This document shows, in pieces, positions 1 to 6,571 of a stretch of 10,605 nt of DNA. Source of the DNA: an uncultured Comamonadaceae bacterium (GTDB lineage: Bacteria; Pseudomonadota; Gammaproteobacteria; Burkholderiales; Burkholderiaceae_C); assembly GCA_937893415.1 (NCBI GenBank), contig CALBWZ010000078.1, forward strand, positions 1 through 10,605, in the 5' to 3' direction. The translations under genes were made by a program, and so were the position numbers. Each line of letters opens with the position of its first letter. Position 1 is the first letter of the stretch. The notes beneath the pieces were generated by a model that was not told the DNA's origin, searched no databases, and saw only the letters and a program-made list of their open reading frames with translations.

Positions 1-669
1 GCAAGCGGCCACTTTGTGCGCGGCATGAAACTCAAAGTTGTACGCTCTGGCAAAGAGCTGCGTCCCAGCACAGTGGTGAGCTTTTTGAGCCAACGCCGCG
101 AGTTGCTTGAAGAGGCCTATGCCGGCGACATCATAGGCATCCCTAACCACGGCGTTTTGCAATTGGGCGACTCCTTGACGGAGGGTGAAACCCTTCAATT
201 CACGGGCTTGCCATTCTTTGCACCCGAAATGATCCGCACCGTTGAAGTGGCTGACCCACTGCGCACCAAACAACTGCGCGCCGGCCTGACGCAATTGGGC
301 GAGGAAGGTGCCATTCAAGTCTTTCGACCGATTGCAGGCACCGTGCTGCTGTTGGGTGCTGTTGGCCAATTGCAGTTTGAAGTCGTGGCCCACCGCTTAC
401 AAACCGAATACGGCGTTAAAGCCCGTATTGGTAACAGCAGTTACTCCCTAGCCCGCTGGGTAACATGTTCTCCAGAAGAAGGTGGAGAAACTGAGCTCAA
501 ACGTTTCATGGCTGCCAATGCCCATCGGATCGCACTTGATGCCGTAGATGCGCCCACTTTGCTGGTAGACCACAGCGCGACACTGCGCGCCGTTGAAGCC
601 AATTGGCCCAAGATTAAATTCCACACCATGCGCGAGCACGCCGGATTGGTGTTTCAAAAGAGTATGTAA
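1..669 (+). CDS. prfC: Peptide chain release factor 3 (RF3), C-terminal part; 5' end outside window
   Basis: RF3 is the cytoplasmic translational GTPase that removes RF1/RF2 from the ribosome after peptide release. The window opens inside the gene in frame 1, giving 222 codons and a TAA stop at 667-669, against about 530 residues for the whole family protein; the GTPase domain lies to the left. What is visible is domain II plus the C-terminal domain. It begins with the conserved stretch FVRGMKLKVVRSGKELR (fragment residues 5-21), continues through EEAYAGDIIGIPNHG, and contains the RF3-typical GQLQFEVVAHRLQTEYGVKA (122-141). The EF-G-like C-terminal region and the end HAGLVFQKSM also fit. No frameshift or internal stop is present. 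The gene converges on purN with 36 bases between stops. Identification is by family knowledge of motif order and is secure. Confidence 0.95.
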   Translation, partial: ASGHFVRGMKLKVVRSGKELRPSTVVSFLSQRRELLEEAYAGDIIGIPNHGVLQLGDSLTEGETLQFTGLPFFAPEMIRTVEVADPLRTKQLRAGLTQLGEEGAIQVFRPIAGTVLLLGAVGQLQFEVVAHRLQTEYGVKARIGNSSYSLARWVTCSPEEGGETELKRFMAANAHRIALDAVDAPTLLVDHSATLRAVEANWPKIKFHTMREHAGLVFQKSM

Positions 670-705
670 GTCTTGCGGAAACGCAGTGATTGAATGGCGC
701 TTAAT

Positions 706-1350
706 TTACGTTGAAGCATTTGCCTGCAGCCATTTCACAATAGCCTGCGGGTACATCAAGTGCTCCTGGGTTAGCACGCGTGCAGCCAAACTAGCCGCAT
801 CGTCGCCGGCCAATATAGGGACAACCGCTTGCGCCAATATGTCGCCGTGGTCTAACTCAGCGGTGACGTGATGCACAGTGGCACCAGCAAACTTGCAGCC
901 CATATCAATGGCGCGTTGGTGGGTATGCAAGCCTGTAAAGGCCGGGAGCAAACTGGGGTGTATGTTGAGCAGTCGCCCCGCGTAATGCGACACAAATGCT
1001 GGTGTAAGAATACGCATAAAACCTGCCAGCACAATCAGCGCCGGCACATGATTGGGACTTTGCGGATCTTGCTGGTCAATTAAACTCATCAAGGCTAGGT
1101 CAAAAGCCAGCCTATCGGTGAAGTCACGGTGAGACAGCACATGGGTGGCAACACCTGCCTCTTGCGCACATGCCAAGCCTCCTACTTCACGCTGGTTAGA
1201 CACCACGCCAGTAACAGTCGCACCATAGCGTGCTTGCCAATGGTCGCGCTTGGCGGCTTTCACGATGGCTTGCATGTTGGACCCACCACCAGAGATCAGG
1301 ATGATGATGCGCCGACTAGGGCCATTTGTAGATGCGGTGGAGTGTGTCAT
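706..1350 (-). CDS. purN: Phosphoribosylglycinamide formyltransferase (GAR transformylase)
   Basis: PurN transfers a formyl group from 10-formyl-tetrahydrofolate to GAR, the third step of de novo purine synthesis, in the cytoplasm. The 214-residue protein shows the nucleotide-binding loop SGGGSN (20-25) and the active-site strand NIHPSLLP (129-136), with Asn129 and His131 as the expected catalytic pair. The segment GATVHHVTAELD (156-167) supplies the catalytic Asp167. Residue 170 is Asp where most homologues have Pro (usually DxGP). A short Gln/Pro-rich insertion (about 92-103, IDQQDPQSPNHV) precedes the strand VLAGFMRIL. I chose the ATG at 1350; an in-frame TTG at 1359 would add three residues. 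Neither has a good Shine-Dalgarno, so the start is the weakest part of the call. A TAA closes the frame at 1360-1362. Confidence 0.93.
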   Translation of the reverse strand: MTHSTASTNGPSRRIIILISGGGSNMQAIVKAAKRDHWQARYGATVTGVVSNQREVGGLACAQEAGVATHVLSHRDFTDRLAFDLALMSLIDQQDPQSPNHVPALIVLAGFMRILTPAFVSHYAGRLLNIHPSLLPAFTGLHTHQRAIDMGCKFAGATVHHVTAELDHGDILAQAVVPILAGDDAASLAARVLTQEHLMYPQAIVKWLQANAST

Positions 1351-1413
1351 AGCAGCCAATTACAGGCGATGCGCGCCACGGCGTTGGGGGTTAGGTTGCG
1401 GTGCAGGTCTTCT

Positions 1414-1443
1414 AATATAGGCTTGTATTGTGCCTTCAGTCAG
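1414..1443 (-). promoter_or_regulatory. Candidate sigma-70 promoter for purN
   Basis: Read on the minus strand, CTGACT (1443-1438) matches the -35 consensus at four of six positions. TATATT (1419-1414) matches the -10 consensus at five of six. The spacer is 18 bases. The predicted start would lie near 1407, giving an untranslated leader of about 57 bases before the purN ATG. This is inference by pattern only. Confidence 0.33.
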
Positions 1444-1508
1444 CAGGAAAATATCAGGTACGAGCTCAATCCCAACAACCGACACTTCATCAGACAACAC
1501 CAGCTGAA

Positions 1509-1537
1509 TTTCAAACGCAAGATGAGGGCAATATAAG
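1509..1537 (+). promoter_or_regulatory. Candidate promoter for the exported rhodanese gene
   Basis: A good -10 hexamer TATAAG (1532-1537, five of six) is preceded at 17 bases by a poor -35 TTTCAA (1509-1514, three of six). Transcription would begin about 30 bases before the ATG at 1576. The ribosome binding site AAGGA (1565-1569) lies six bases before that ATG and is convincing. The promoter itself is only suggestive. Confidence 0.33.
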
Positions 1538-1575
1538 GCAAAATATCAGTAAGCTCTTATATTTAAGGATTCAGC

Positions 1576-2037
1576 ATGCGTTTTATTCACACCATCACAG
1601 GCTTGTGTCTGTGCGCCACACTCGCATCCTTCAATGCCATTGCCCAGTCTTCAGATGCAACTGAGGCCATGGCCGACTATTTGGCGTTTGCCGACTACGG
1701 CGGCGGCACGGTATTTCCTGAGCAAATGCCGCAAGACCAATACGCCAAAACATTTGTAATCGATGCGAGAGACGCACAGCAATTTGCCACTGCCCACATT
1801 GATAACGCGCACAACATTGAGTGGCGAGAGGTGTTGGCCAAACGCGAACAGATCCCAAAAGACCGAATGGTTTTAATTTACTGCAACACAGGCTCACTGT
1901 CGGCACAAGCTGGCTTTGCGCTGCGAGTGGCAGGCTGGAGCAATGTGCGCATTTTGCAAGGCGGCTACCAAGAGTGGCTGGCCAAAGGCGGCATGCAAGC
2001 CAATGCACGCGCTGCTGGCACACAGCGTTCACATTAA
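1576..2037 (+). CDS. Exported single-domain rhodanese-like protein
   Basis: The 153-residue protein carries one rhodanese (sulfurtransferase-fold) domain and is predicted to act in the periplasm. Residues 1-24 form a Sec signal peptide: Arg2/His5, a hydrophobic core, then AIAQ with likely cleavage after Ala23. The domain starts near FVIDARDAQQF (60-70) and contains the substrate-gating strand HIDNAHNIEW. It reaches the active-site loop YCNTGSLSA (102-110), with Cys103 as the persulfide-forming cysteine. The closing element VRILQGGYQEWLAKGG (124-139) is typical of the family. Because the cysteine is kept, it is probably a functional sulfurtransferase or thiol carrier rather than an inactive domain; the sulfur donor and acceptor are unknown. 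AAGGA six bases before the ATG supports the start. It stands alone, with gaps on both sides. Confidence 0.9.
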   Translation: MRFIHTITGLCLCATLASFNAIAQSSDATEAMADYLAFADYGGGTVFPEQMPQDQYAKTFVIDARDAQQFATAHIDNAHNIEWREVLAKREQIPKDRMVLIYCNTGSLSAQAGFALRVAGWSNVRILQGGYQEWLAKGGMQANARAAGTQRSH

Positions 2038-2116
2038 ACGTGGGCGCAACTGACATGAGGGTTAAACCATGCACATACCTCAGGCTTGTCGCAACTCGGA
2101 CAGGCTAAAAGTGCAC

Positions 2117-2130
2117 GGTCGTGCTAAAAC
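2117..2130 (+). promoter_or_regulatory. Candidate extended -10 promoter or operator of pimCD (copy 1 of a shared 13-mer)
   Basis: GGTCGTGCTAAAA (2117-2129) is identical to a minus-strand stretch (5494-5482) before the SDR gene. TGC-TAAAAC reads as an extended -10 element: TGn followed by a hexamer matching TATAAT at four of six. No -35 is seen 17 bases upstream. The first part also completes a GCACG-GT-CGTGC inverted repeat (2113-2124), which is absent from the other copy. It could be a promoter core, a regulator site, or both. Confidence 0.38.
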
Positions 2131-2147
2131 AATAAGTTATTGTTTTA
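2125..2147 (+). promoter_or_regulatory. Perfect 23-bp AT-rich palindrome, likely operator for pimCD
   Basis: Arms TAAAACAATAA (2125-2135) and TTATTGTTTTA (2137-2147) are exact reverse complements around a single central G. A second palindrome, GTTTTAAAAC (2142-2151), overlaps the right arm, so TAAAAC recurs in direct orientation 21 bp apart (2125 and 2146), about two helical turns. The right end is 30 bases before the pimC ATG. Position and symmetry suit a dimeric repressor of the TetR type. A terminator for the upstream rhodanese gene is less likely because the stem is almost all A-T. The regulator is not in the window. Confidence 0.5.
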
Positions 2148-2177
2148 AAACCACCAAAACCGCTTGGAGACATGCAC

Positions 2178-3380
2178 ATGGATTTAGCCTTTACACCCGA
2201 AGAACAAGCCTTTAGGCTCGAGGTGAGCACTTGGGTTGAAGCCAATTTACCCAAACAAATAGCCGCGAAAGTACACAGTGCGCAACGCCTAACCCGAGCT
2301 GACATGCAGGAATGGGCTCAAATTTTAGGTAAAAAAGGCTGGCTAGGCTACGGCTGGGCCAAGCAGTTTGGTGGCCCGGGCTGGGACTCTGTTCAAAAAC
2401 ACCTGTTCGAAGAAGAATGCGCCATGGCTGGCGCACCGCGCATTGTGCCGTTTGGCCCAGTCATGGTCGCCCCAGTCATCATGGCATTCGGCACAGAAGA
2501 GCAGCAACAACGCTTTCTGCCCGGTATTGCCAGCGGCGATGTGTGGTGGAGCCAAGGCTACAGCGAACCGGGTGCAGGCTCTGACTTGGCCTCTGTAAAA
2601 ACCACCGCGCAACTTGAGGGTGACCACTACATCGTCAATGGCCAAAAAACGTGGACCACCTTGGGTCAATTTGGCGATTGGATTTTTTGCTTGGTTCGCA
2701 CCGACAACACTGGCAAGCAACAAGCCGGTATCAGCTTCTTACTCATAGACATGAAGTCGCCAGGCCTTACTGTGCGCCCCATCAAACTGCTAGACGGCGA
2801 GTGTGAGGTCAACGAGGTGTGGTTTGACAACGTCAAAGTGCCTGCCAACAACCTTGTAGGCGAAGAAAACAAGGGCTGGGGTTACGCCAAATTCTTGCTG
2901 GCGCATGAGCGCGCCAATATCGCCGATGTCAACCGCGCTAAACGTGAGCTAGAGCGCCTAAAACGCGTTGCAAAAGCTGAGGGTGTATACGATGACCACC
3001 GCTTTAGAGACCAAATAGCACTTCTAGAAGTCGATATCGTCGCGCTTGAAATGATGGTGCTGCGCGTGTTGTCTGCTGAAACCTCAGGCAAGAGCTCACT
3101 AGACATTGCCGGCTTGCTAAAAATTCGCGGCAGTGAAATTCAACAGCGCTACAGCGAACTCATGATGCTGGCCGCTGGCCCATCATCGCTGCCCTTCATC
3201 ATGGAGGCCATGGACGCGGGTTGGCAAGGTGATGCAGCGTTGGGCTTGTCACAGTTTCCTGGCGGCGATACCTCAAATGCGCCGCTGGCATCCACTTACT
3301 TCAATATGCGAAAAACCACCATTTACGGTGGCAGCAACGAAGTTCAACGAAATATTATTGCTCAAACCGTTCTCGGTTGA
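2178..3380 (+). CDS. pimC: Acyl-CoA dehydrogenase, PimC-type large (catalytic) subunit
   Basis: This flavoprotein introduces the alpha-beta double bond into an acyl-CoA. It most resembles the large subunit of pimeloyl-CoA dehydrogenase and related heteromeric enzymes. The 400-residue protein has the N-terminal helical domain (1-125), the flavin/substrate strand QGYSEPGAGSDLAS (126-139), VNGQKTWTT (153-161), the beta domain ending near VPANNLVGEENKGW (221-234), and a C-terminal helical domain ending YGGSNEVQRNIIAQ. The MCAD-type catalytic Glu is absent: YEG reads YGG (383-385). Glu244 in LAHERANIA sits at the isovaleryl-CoA-dehydrogenase-type position and is the likely base. I start at the second ATG (2178) because GGAGA (2166-2170) lies seven bases before it; an ATG at 2172 is too close. 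The dicarboxylic substrate is not proven by sequence; other bulky or branched acyl-CoAs are possible. Confidence 0.87.
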   Translation: MDLAFTPEEQAFRLEVSTWVEANLPKQIAAKVHSAQRLTRADMQEWAQILGKKGWLGYGWAKQFGGPGWDSVQKHLFEEECAMAGAPRIVPFGPVMVAPVIMAFGTEEQQQRFLPGIASGDVWWSQGYSEPGAGSDLASVKTTAQLEGDHYIVNGQKTWTTLGQFGDWIFCLVRTDNTGKQQAGISFLLIDMKSPGLTVRPIKLLDGECEVNEVWFDNVKVPANNLVGEENKGWGYAKFLLAHERANIADVNRAKRELERLKRVAKAEGVYDDHRFRDQIALLEVDIVALEMMVLRVLSAETSGKSSLDIAGLLKIRGSEIQQRYSELMMLAAGPSSLPFIMEAMDAGWQGDAALGLSQFPGGDTSNAPLASTYFNMRKTTIYGGSNEVQRNIIAQTVLG

Positions 3381-3401
3381 AGCGCTCAGGAGTACAACAC
3401 A

Positions 3402-4517
3402 ATGGATTTCAATTTTTCTGATGAACAAGTACAGCTTGGTGATGCCGTGGGCCGATGGGCTGACAAGGCATACACTTTTGGCAGACGCACACAAACAGCT
3501 CAGGCTGGCGGTTTTTCAAAAGTAGCGTACCAAGAAATGGCTGAACTAGGCCTCACAGGCTTGATGACCAATGCCGACTTTGACGGCATGGACATGGGTC
3601 CCACTGAAGCCATGGTCGCACTTGAAAAATTAGGCTCAGCCTTGGTCTTAGAGCCCATTGCTCACACCTGGATTGCCAGCGTGTTGCTAGACACCTTGGC
3701 CCCAGCGGCGCTGAAGGCTGCTTGGTTGCCACAACTGGCCAGCGGTGAGGTTTTTATGGCTTTGGCTACGCAAGAAAAGCGTGCGCGCTATCGGCTAGAC
3801 GTGTGCGCCGCTACTGCCACGCCATTAGGCGACGGACACGCTATTACAGGCAGCAAGCACGTGGTGGCAGGCGCAAGCTACGCTAACGCTCTGTTGGTCA
3901 ATGCAAGCATTGATGGCGTACAAGCTTTGTTTCTAGTTGCATCTGATGCACAAGGCCTGCGCATTGAGGGTTACTCCACACAAGACGGCGGCAGCGCTGG
4001 CGAGGTTTACCTGGACAACACACCCGCCACTTTGGTCAGCACTGAAGGCTTAGCCGCCATGCAACTGGCACGTGACATGGGCATTGCCTGCTTGTGCGCT
4101 GAAGGCGTTGGGGTCATGGAAAAAACATTGACCATGACCACAGATTACATGAATACACGCAAACAGTTTGGTGTTGAAATTGCTAAATTTCAAGCACTTC
4201 GCCACCGCGTAGCCGATGTCAAAATGCAACTAGAACTGGCGCGGTCAATGAGCTACTACGCGACGCTCAAACTAGGTGCACCCGCCGCCCAGCGCAGCCA
4301 AGCCATGTCGCGCGCCAAAGTGCAACTCGGCAAGAGCATGCGATTTGTGGGCCAAGAATGTATACAGCTTCACGGCGGCATTGGCGTAACAGATGAGTAC
4401 GCAGTGAGCCATTACTTCAAGCGTTTGACGCAAATGGAAATGAGCTGCGGCGACACCATGCACCACGTTGGCGAAGTCAGTGCACGCATGCAGGACAGCG
4501 CCGGCGTGTTCGCTTAA
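3402..4517 (+). CDS. pimD: Acyl-CoA dehydrogenase, PimD-type small (partner) subunit
   Basis: This is the second subunit of the heteromeric acyl-CoA dehydrogenase, 371 residues. It begins MDFNFSDEQ, as PimD-type proteins do. Its divergent N-terminal half lacks the EPGAGSD flavin strand seen in PimC: the corresponding region reads LATQEKRARYRLD (121-133). Its C-terminal domain keeps the FAD-binding signature TRKQFGVEIAKFQALRHRVADV (252-273) and QLHGGIGVTDE (322-332). By eye neither usual catalytic Glu position is filled: LARDMGIA (222-229) replaces the PimC LAHERANIA, and MSCGDT replaces YEGT. It therefore probably completes the FAD site of its partner rather than acting alone. It lies 21 bases after pimC with AGGAG (3388-3392) nine bases before the ATG, so the two are one operon. 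Its stop is separated by two bases from the stop of the convergent SDR gene. Confidence 0.84.
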   Translation: MDFNFSDEQVQLGDAVGRWADKAYTFGRRTQTAQAGGFSKVAYQEMAELGLTGLMTNADFDGMDMGPTEAMVALEKLGSALVLEPIAHTWIASVLLDTLAPAALKAAWLPQLASGEVFMALATQEKRARYRLDVCAATATPLGDGHAITGSKHVVAGASYANALLVNASIDGVQALFLVASDAQGLRIEGYSTQDGGSAGEVYLDNTPATLVSTEGLAAMQLARDMGIACLCAEGVGVMEKTLTMTTDYMNTRKQFGVEIAKFQALRHRVADVKMQLELARSMSYYATLKLGAPAAQRSQAMSRAKVQLGKSMRFVGQECIQLHGGIGVTDEYAVSHYFKRLTQMEMSCGDTMHHVGEVSARMQDSAGVFA

Positions 4518-4519
4518 GG

Positions 4520-5434
4520 CTAGCCACCCAGCAAGCCTTCAGCAGGACTGGGATAACGCAGCTTCATGCGAAGCTCGCGTTTTAACCTGCTGTTATTGAG
4601 CCGCCTTGACTCTTGCATAAAGCTCAGCTGCATAGGGCTGAGCTCAAGAGCGGCCTGCTCGAGTGTGACACGCGCAGGTTTGCTCAGCCCATACAGCGTC
4701 GCAGCCAAGTCCATGTAATCACCCATTTTGAGCGCACTGTCGTCGTTCACATTGATGACGCGGTAGTTTGCCCTGCCCCACAACGCCAGTCGACATGCAC
4801 GCGCTAAATCGTCAGCATGAATATGATTGGTGAACACGTCGTCGTCACTGTCTAGAACTGGCGCACCCCGTTCAAGCCTAGCCCTGGGTGTGCCACCTGC
4901 GCGGTCTGGTGCGTAAATGCCTGGAATGCGCAGAACCGTTGTTGGCACACCAAATGCGCGACCATATGCACGCACCGCCTGTTCAGCCGAGACACGCCGT
5001 TGTGCGCGAGGGCTTTGGGCATTGGTAGGGCGCAACTCATCGACCCACGCGCCACCGCAGTCTCCGTAAACGCCGGATGTCGATCCGTAGACCAATTTAT
5101 GCACACCGCCACGTTTGGCTAGTGCCTGTAAGAACGACCACGTGCGAGGATCCGTCGCCCCCCCACTGCCAGGCGGCGGTGCCAAATACAGCACACGGCT
5201 AGCCACACCCGCCAATCTAACAAGGCTGTAAGGGTCGTCTAAATTGCCGAACAAAGGCATTACACCTAGGTTGCGCAAGGCTTGCGCGCGCGCAGGTGTC
5301 GAAGTGAGCGCCAACAATTTAGGCGCATGCGTGCTGGGCCATGACTTGACCACACGCTGGCCCACATCGCCGCATCCAACTATGAGCAAACGCGCCCGCC
5401 TAAAGCGAGCAGGCAAGGCGCCCAAACCATTCAT
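4520..5434 (-). CDS. NAD(P)-dependent epimerase/SDR-family oxidoreductase (YeeZ-like)
   Basis: The 304-residue protein has an extended/atypical short-chain dehydrogenase fold and is cytoplasmic. The Rossmann start RLLIVGCGDVGQRVV (15-29) holds the GxGxxG dinucleotide-binding loop GCGDVG (20-25). The strand VLYLAPPPGSGG (81-92) and the active-site strand YGSTSGVYGD (116-125) follow, then VLRIPGIYAPDR (167-178) and HIHADDLARAC (204-214). These are features of NAD-dependent epimerase-like SDRs such as YeeZ. The usual YxxxK dyad is not seen: the position expected for it reads RRVSAEQ (146-152), so chemistry is uncertain and it may be a binding or atypical oxidoreductase. I chose the ATG at 5434, with AAGG eight bases upstream; an in-frame GTG at 5440 would add two residues but sits on that site. 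It is divergent from the ferredoxin-reductase gene. Substrate is unknown. Confidence 0.84.
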   Translation of the reverse strand: MNGLGALPARFRRARLLIVGCGDVGQRVVKSWPSTHAPKLLALTSTPARAQALRNLGVMPLFGNLDDPYSLVRLAGVASRVLYLAPPPGSGGATDPRTWSFLQALAKRGGVHKLVYGSTSGVYGDCGGAWVDELRPTNAQSPRAQRRVSAEQAVRAYGRAFGVPTTVLRIPGIYAPDRAGGTPRARLERGAPVLDSDDDVFTNHIHADDLARACRLALWGRANYRVINVNDDSALKMGDYMDLAATLYGLSKPARVTLEQAALELSPMQLSFMQESRRLNNSRLKRELRMKLRYPSPAEGLLGG

Positions 5435-5479
5435 AAACACCGCCTTTTTTGTTTTTGCGACAATCTACTTCCATTTGCA

Positions 5480-5494
5480 ATTTTTAGCACGACC
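5480..5494 (-). promoter_or_regulatory. Candidate extended -10 promoter of the SDR gene (copy 2 of a shared 13-mer)
   Basis: On the minus strand GGTCGTGCTAAAA (5494-5482) repeats exactly the element before pimC. The last A of the match is 48 bases from the SDR ATG, against 49 bases in the pimC copy. The near-equal spacing supports a common role in transcription. The element abuts the plus-strand ATG at 5498, so a protein bound here could also affect the divergent reductase gene. Confidence 0.38.
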
Positions 5495-5497
5495 AGT

Positions 5498-6541
5498 ATG
5501 ACATTCACCATAACCGTAGAGCCCAGTGCCCGCACATTCACCACAGACAGCGGCGAGGCTATTTTGGCAGCCGCTATTCGCCAAGGTGTGTCCATGCCGT
5601 ATGGCTGTAAAGACGGCGCATGTGGCTCATGCAAATGCAAAAAACTGAGTGGTAGCGTCATGCATGGCGACCATCAAGGCAAGGCCTTAAGTGAGCAAGA
5701 GGAAGCCAATGGGTTTATTTTGACCTGCTGCGCAGTTGCCCAATCCGATGTGGTGCTGGAATCCAAACAAGTCACGGCTGCAGATGCCTTACCCGTTAAA
5801 AGAATGCCTGTTCGCGTGACCTCACTGACCAAGGTCAATGACGACGTGGCTTTGTTGCGCTTGCAGCTGCCCGCCAACGACACTTTCAAATACCACGCAG
5901 GTCAATATGTAGAGTTTTTGCTGCGAGAAGGCGACAGGCGCAGCTACTCTATGGCCAATGCACCGCACACGCAGACCGACGCTCCTGGCTTGGATTTGCA
6001 CATTCGCCACATGCCAGGTGGTAAGTTCACAGACCACGTATTTGGTGTCATGAAAGACAAAGACATATTGCGTATTGAAGGGCCATTTGGCAGTTTCTAC
6101 CTGCGTGAGGACAGCGATAAGCCTATGGTATTTGTGGCATCCGGCACCGGCTTTGCGCCCATTAAAGCGCTGCTAGAAGACATGGCTTTCAAAGGTATCA
6201 CTCGCCCCACCACGGTTTACTGGGGCGGGCGTCAACCCAGCGACTTGTACCTTCAAGATTGGATGCAAGCTCAAGCAGATGCCAACAGCCACATCACTTA
6301 TATACCCGTGGTATCAAACGCCACGCCAACTGATCAATGGACGGGACGCACCGGCTTCGTACACCAAGCGGTGCTGGACGACTTTGCAGATTTAAGCTTC
6401 CACCAAATTTACGCCTGTGGGGCACCGGTTGTGGTTGAGTCCGCTCAACGAGACTTTGTGCAGCTGAGGGGCTTACCCAGCGATGAATTTTTTGCTGACT
6501 CATTTACCAGCGAAGCAGACAAAGCCAGAAGCCAACTTTAG
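5498..6541 (+). CDS. Ferredoxin-fused FAD/NAD(P)H reductase (annotated elsewhere as CDP-6-deoxy-3,4-glucoseen reductase)
   Basis: The 347-residue cytoplasmic electron-transfer flavoprotein has three modules. Residues 1-93 are a plant-type [2Fe-2S] ferredoxin with ligands Cys37, Cys42, Cys45 (CKDGACGSC) and Cys77. Residues about 101-200 are the FAD-binding barrel with RRSYSMAN (147-154) and EGPFGSFYLR (194-203). The rest is the NAD(P)-binding domain with VASGTGFAPIKA (213-224), the conserved YACGAP (305-310) and the end EFFADSFTS. It would pass electrons from NAD(P)H through FAD to the 2Fe-2S cluster and then to an oxygenase or other acceptor. The AscD-like database name implies a deoxysugar pathway, but no sugar nucleotide gene is nearby, so I treat the substrate as unknown. 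The ATG at 5498 has no clear Shine-Dalgarno. It is convergent with sco, 30 bases apart. Confidence 0.87.
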   Translation: MTFTITVEPSARTFTTDSGEAILAAAIRQGVSMPYGCKDGACGSCKCKKLSGSVMHGDHQGKALSEQEEANGFILTCCAVAQSDVVLESKQVTAADALPVKRMPVRVTSLTKVNDDVALLRLQLPANDTFKYHAGQYVEFLLREGDRRSYSMANAPHTQTDAPGLDLHIRHMPGGKFTDHVFGVMKDKDILRIEGPFGSFYLREDSDKPMVFVASGTGFAPIKALLEDMAFKGITRPTTVYWGGRQPSDLYLQDWMQAQADANSHITYIPVVSNATPTDQWTGRTGFVHQAVLDDFADLSFHQIYACGAPVVVESAQRDFVQLRGLPSDEFFADSFTSEADKARSQL

Positions 6542-6571
6542 TCACCCCTAGCATGCGCGCCCAACGCGGGC

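Noticed and set aside
674..685. TGCG-GAAA-CGCA mini-hairpin after prfC
   Set aside because: A four-base-pair stem with a GNRA-type loop and no T-run; not enough for an intrinsic terminator.
1129..1536. Long plus-strand open frame antisense to purN
   Set aside because: Low-complexity, Cys/His/Arg-rich translation with no family look, opposite a well-conserved gene; a shadow frame. The same applies to the other open frames lying antisense or frameshifted within the genes listed.
3114..3126. Further partial match to the 13-mer (TTGCTAAAAATTC)
   Set aside because: It lies inside pimC coding sequence and lacks the GGTCG half; considered chance.
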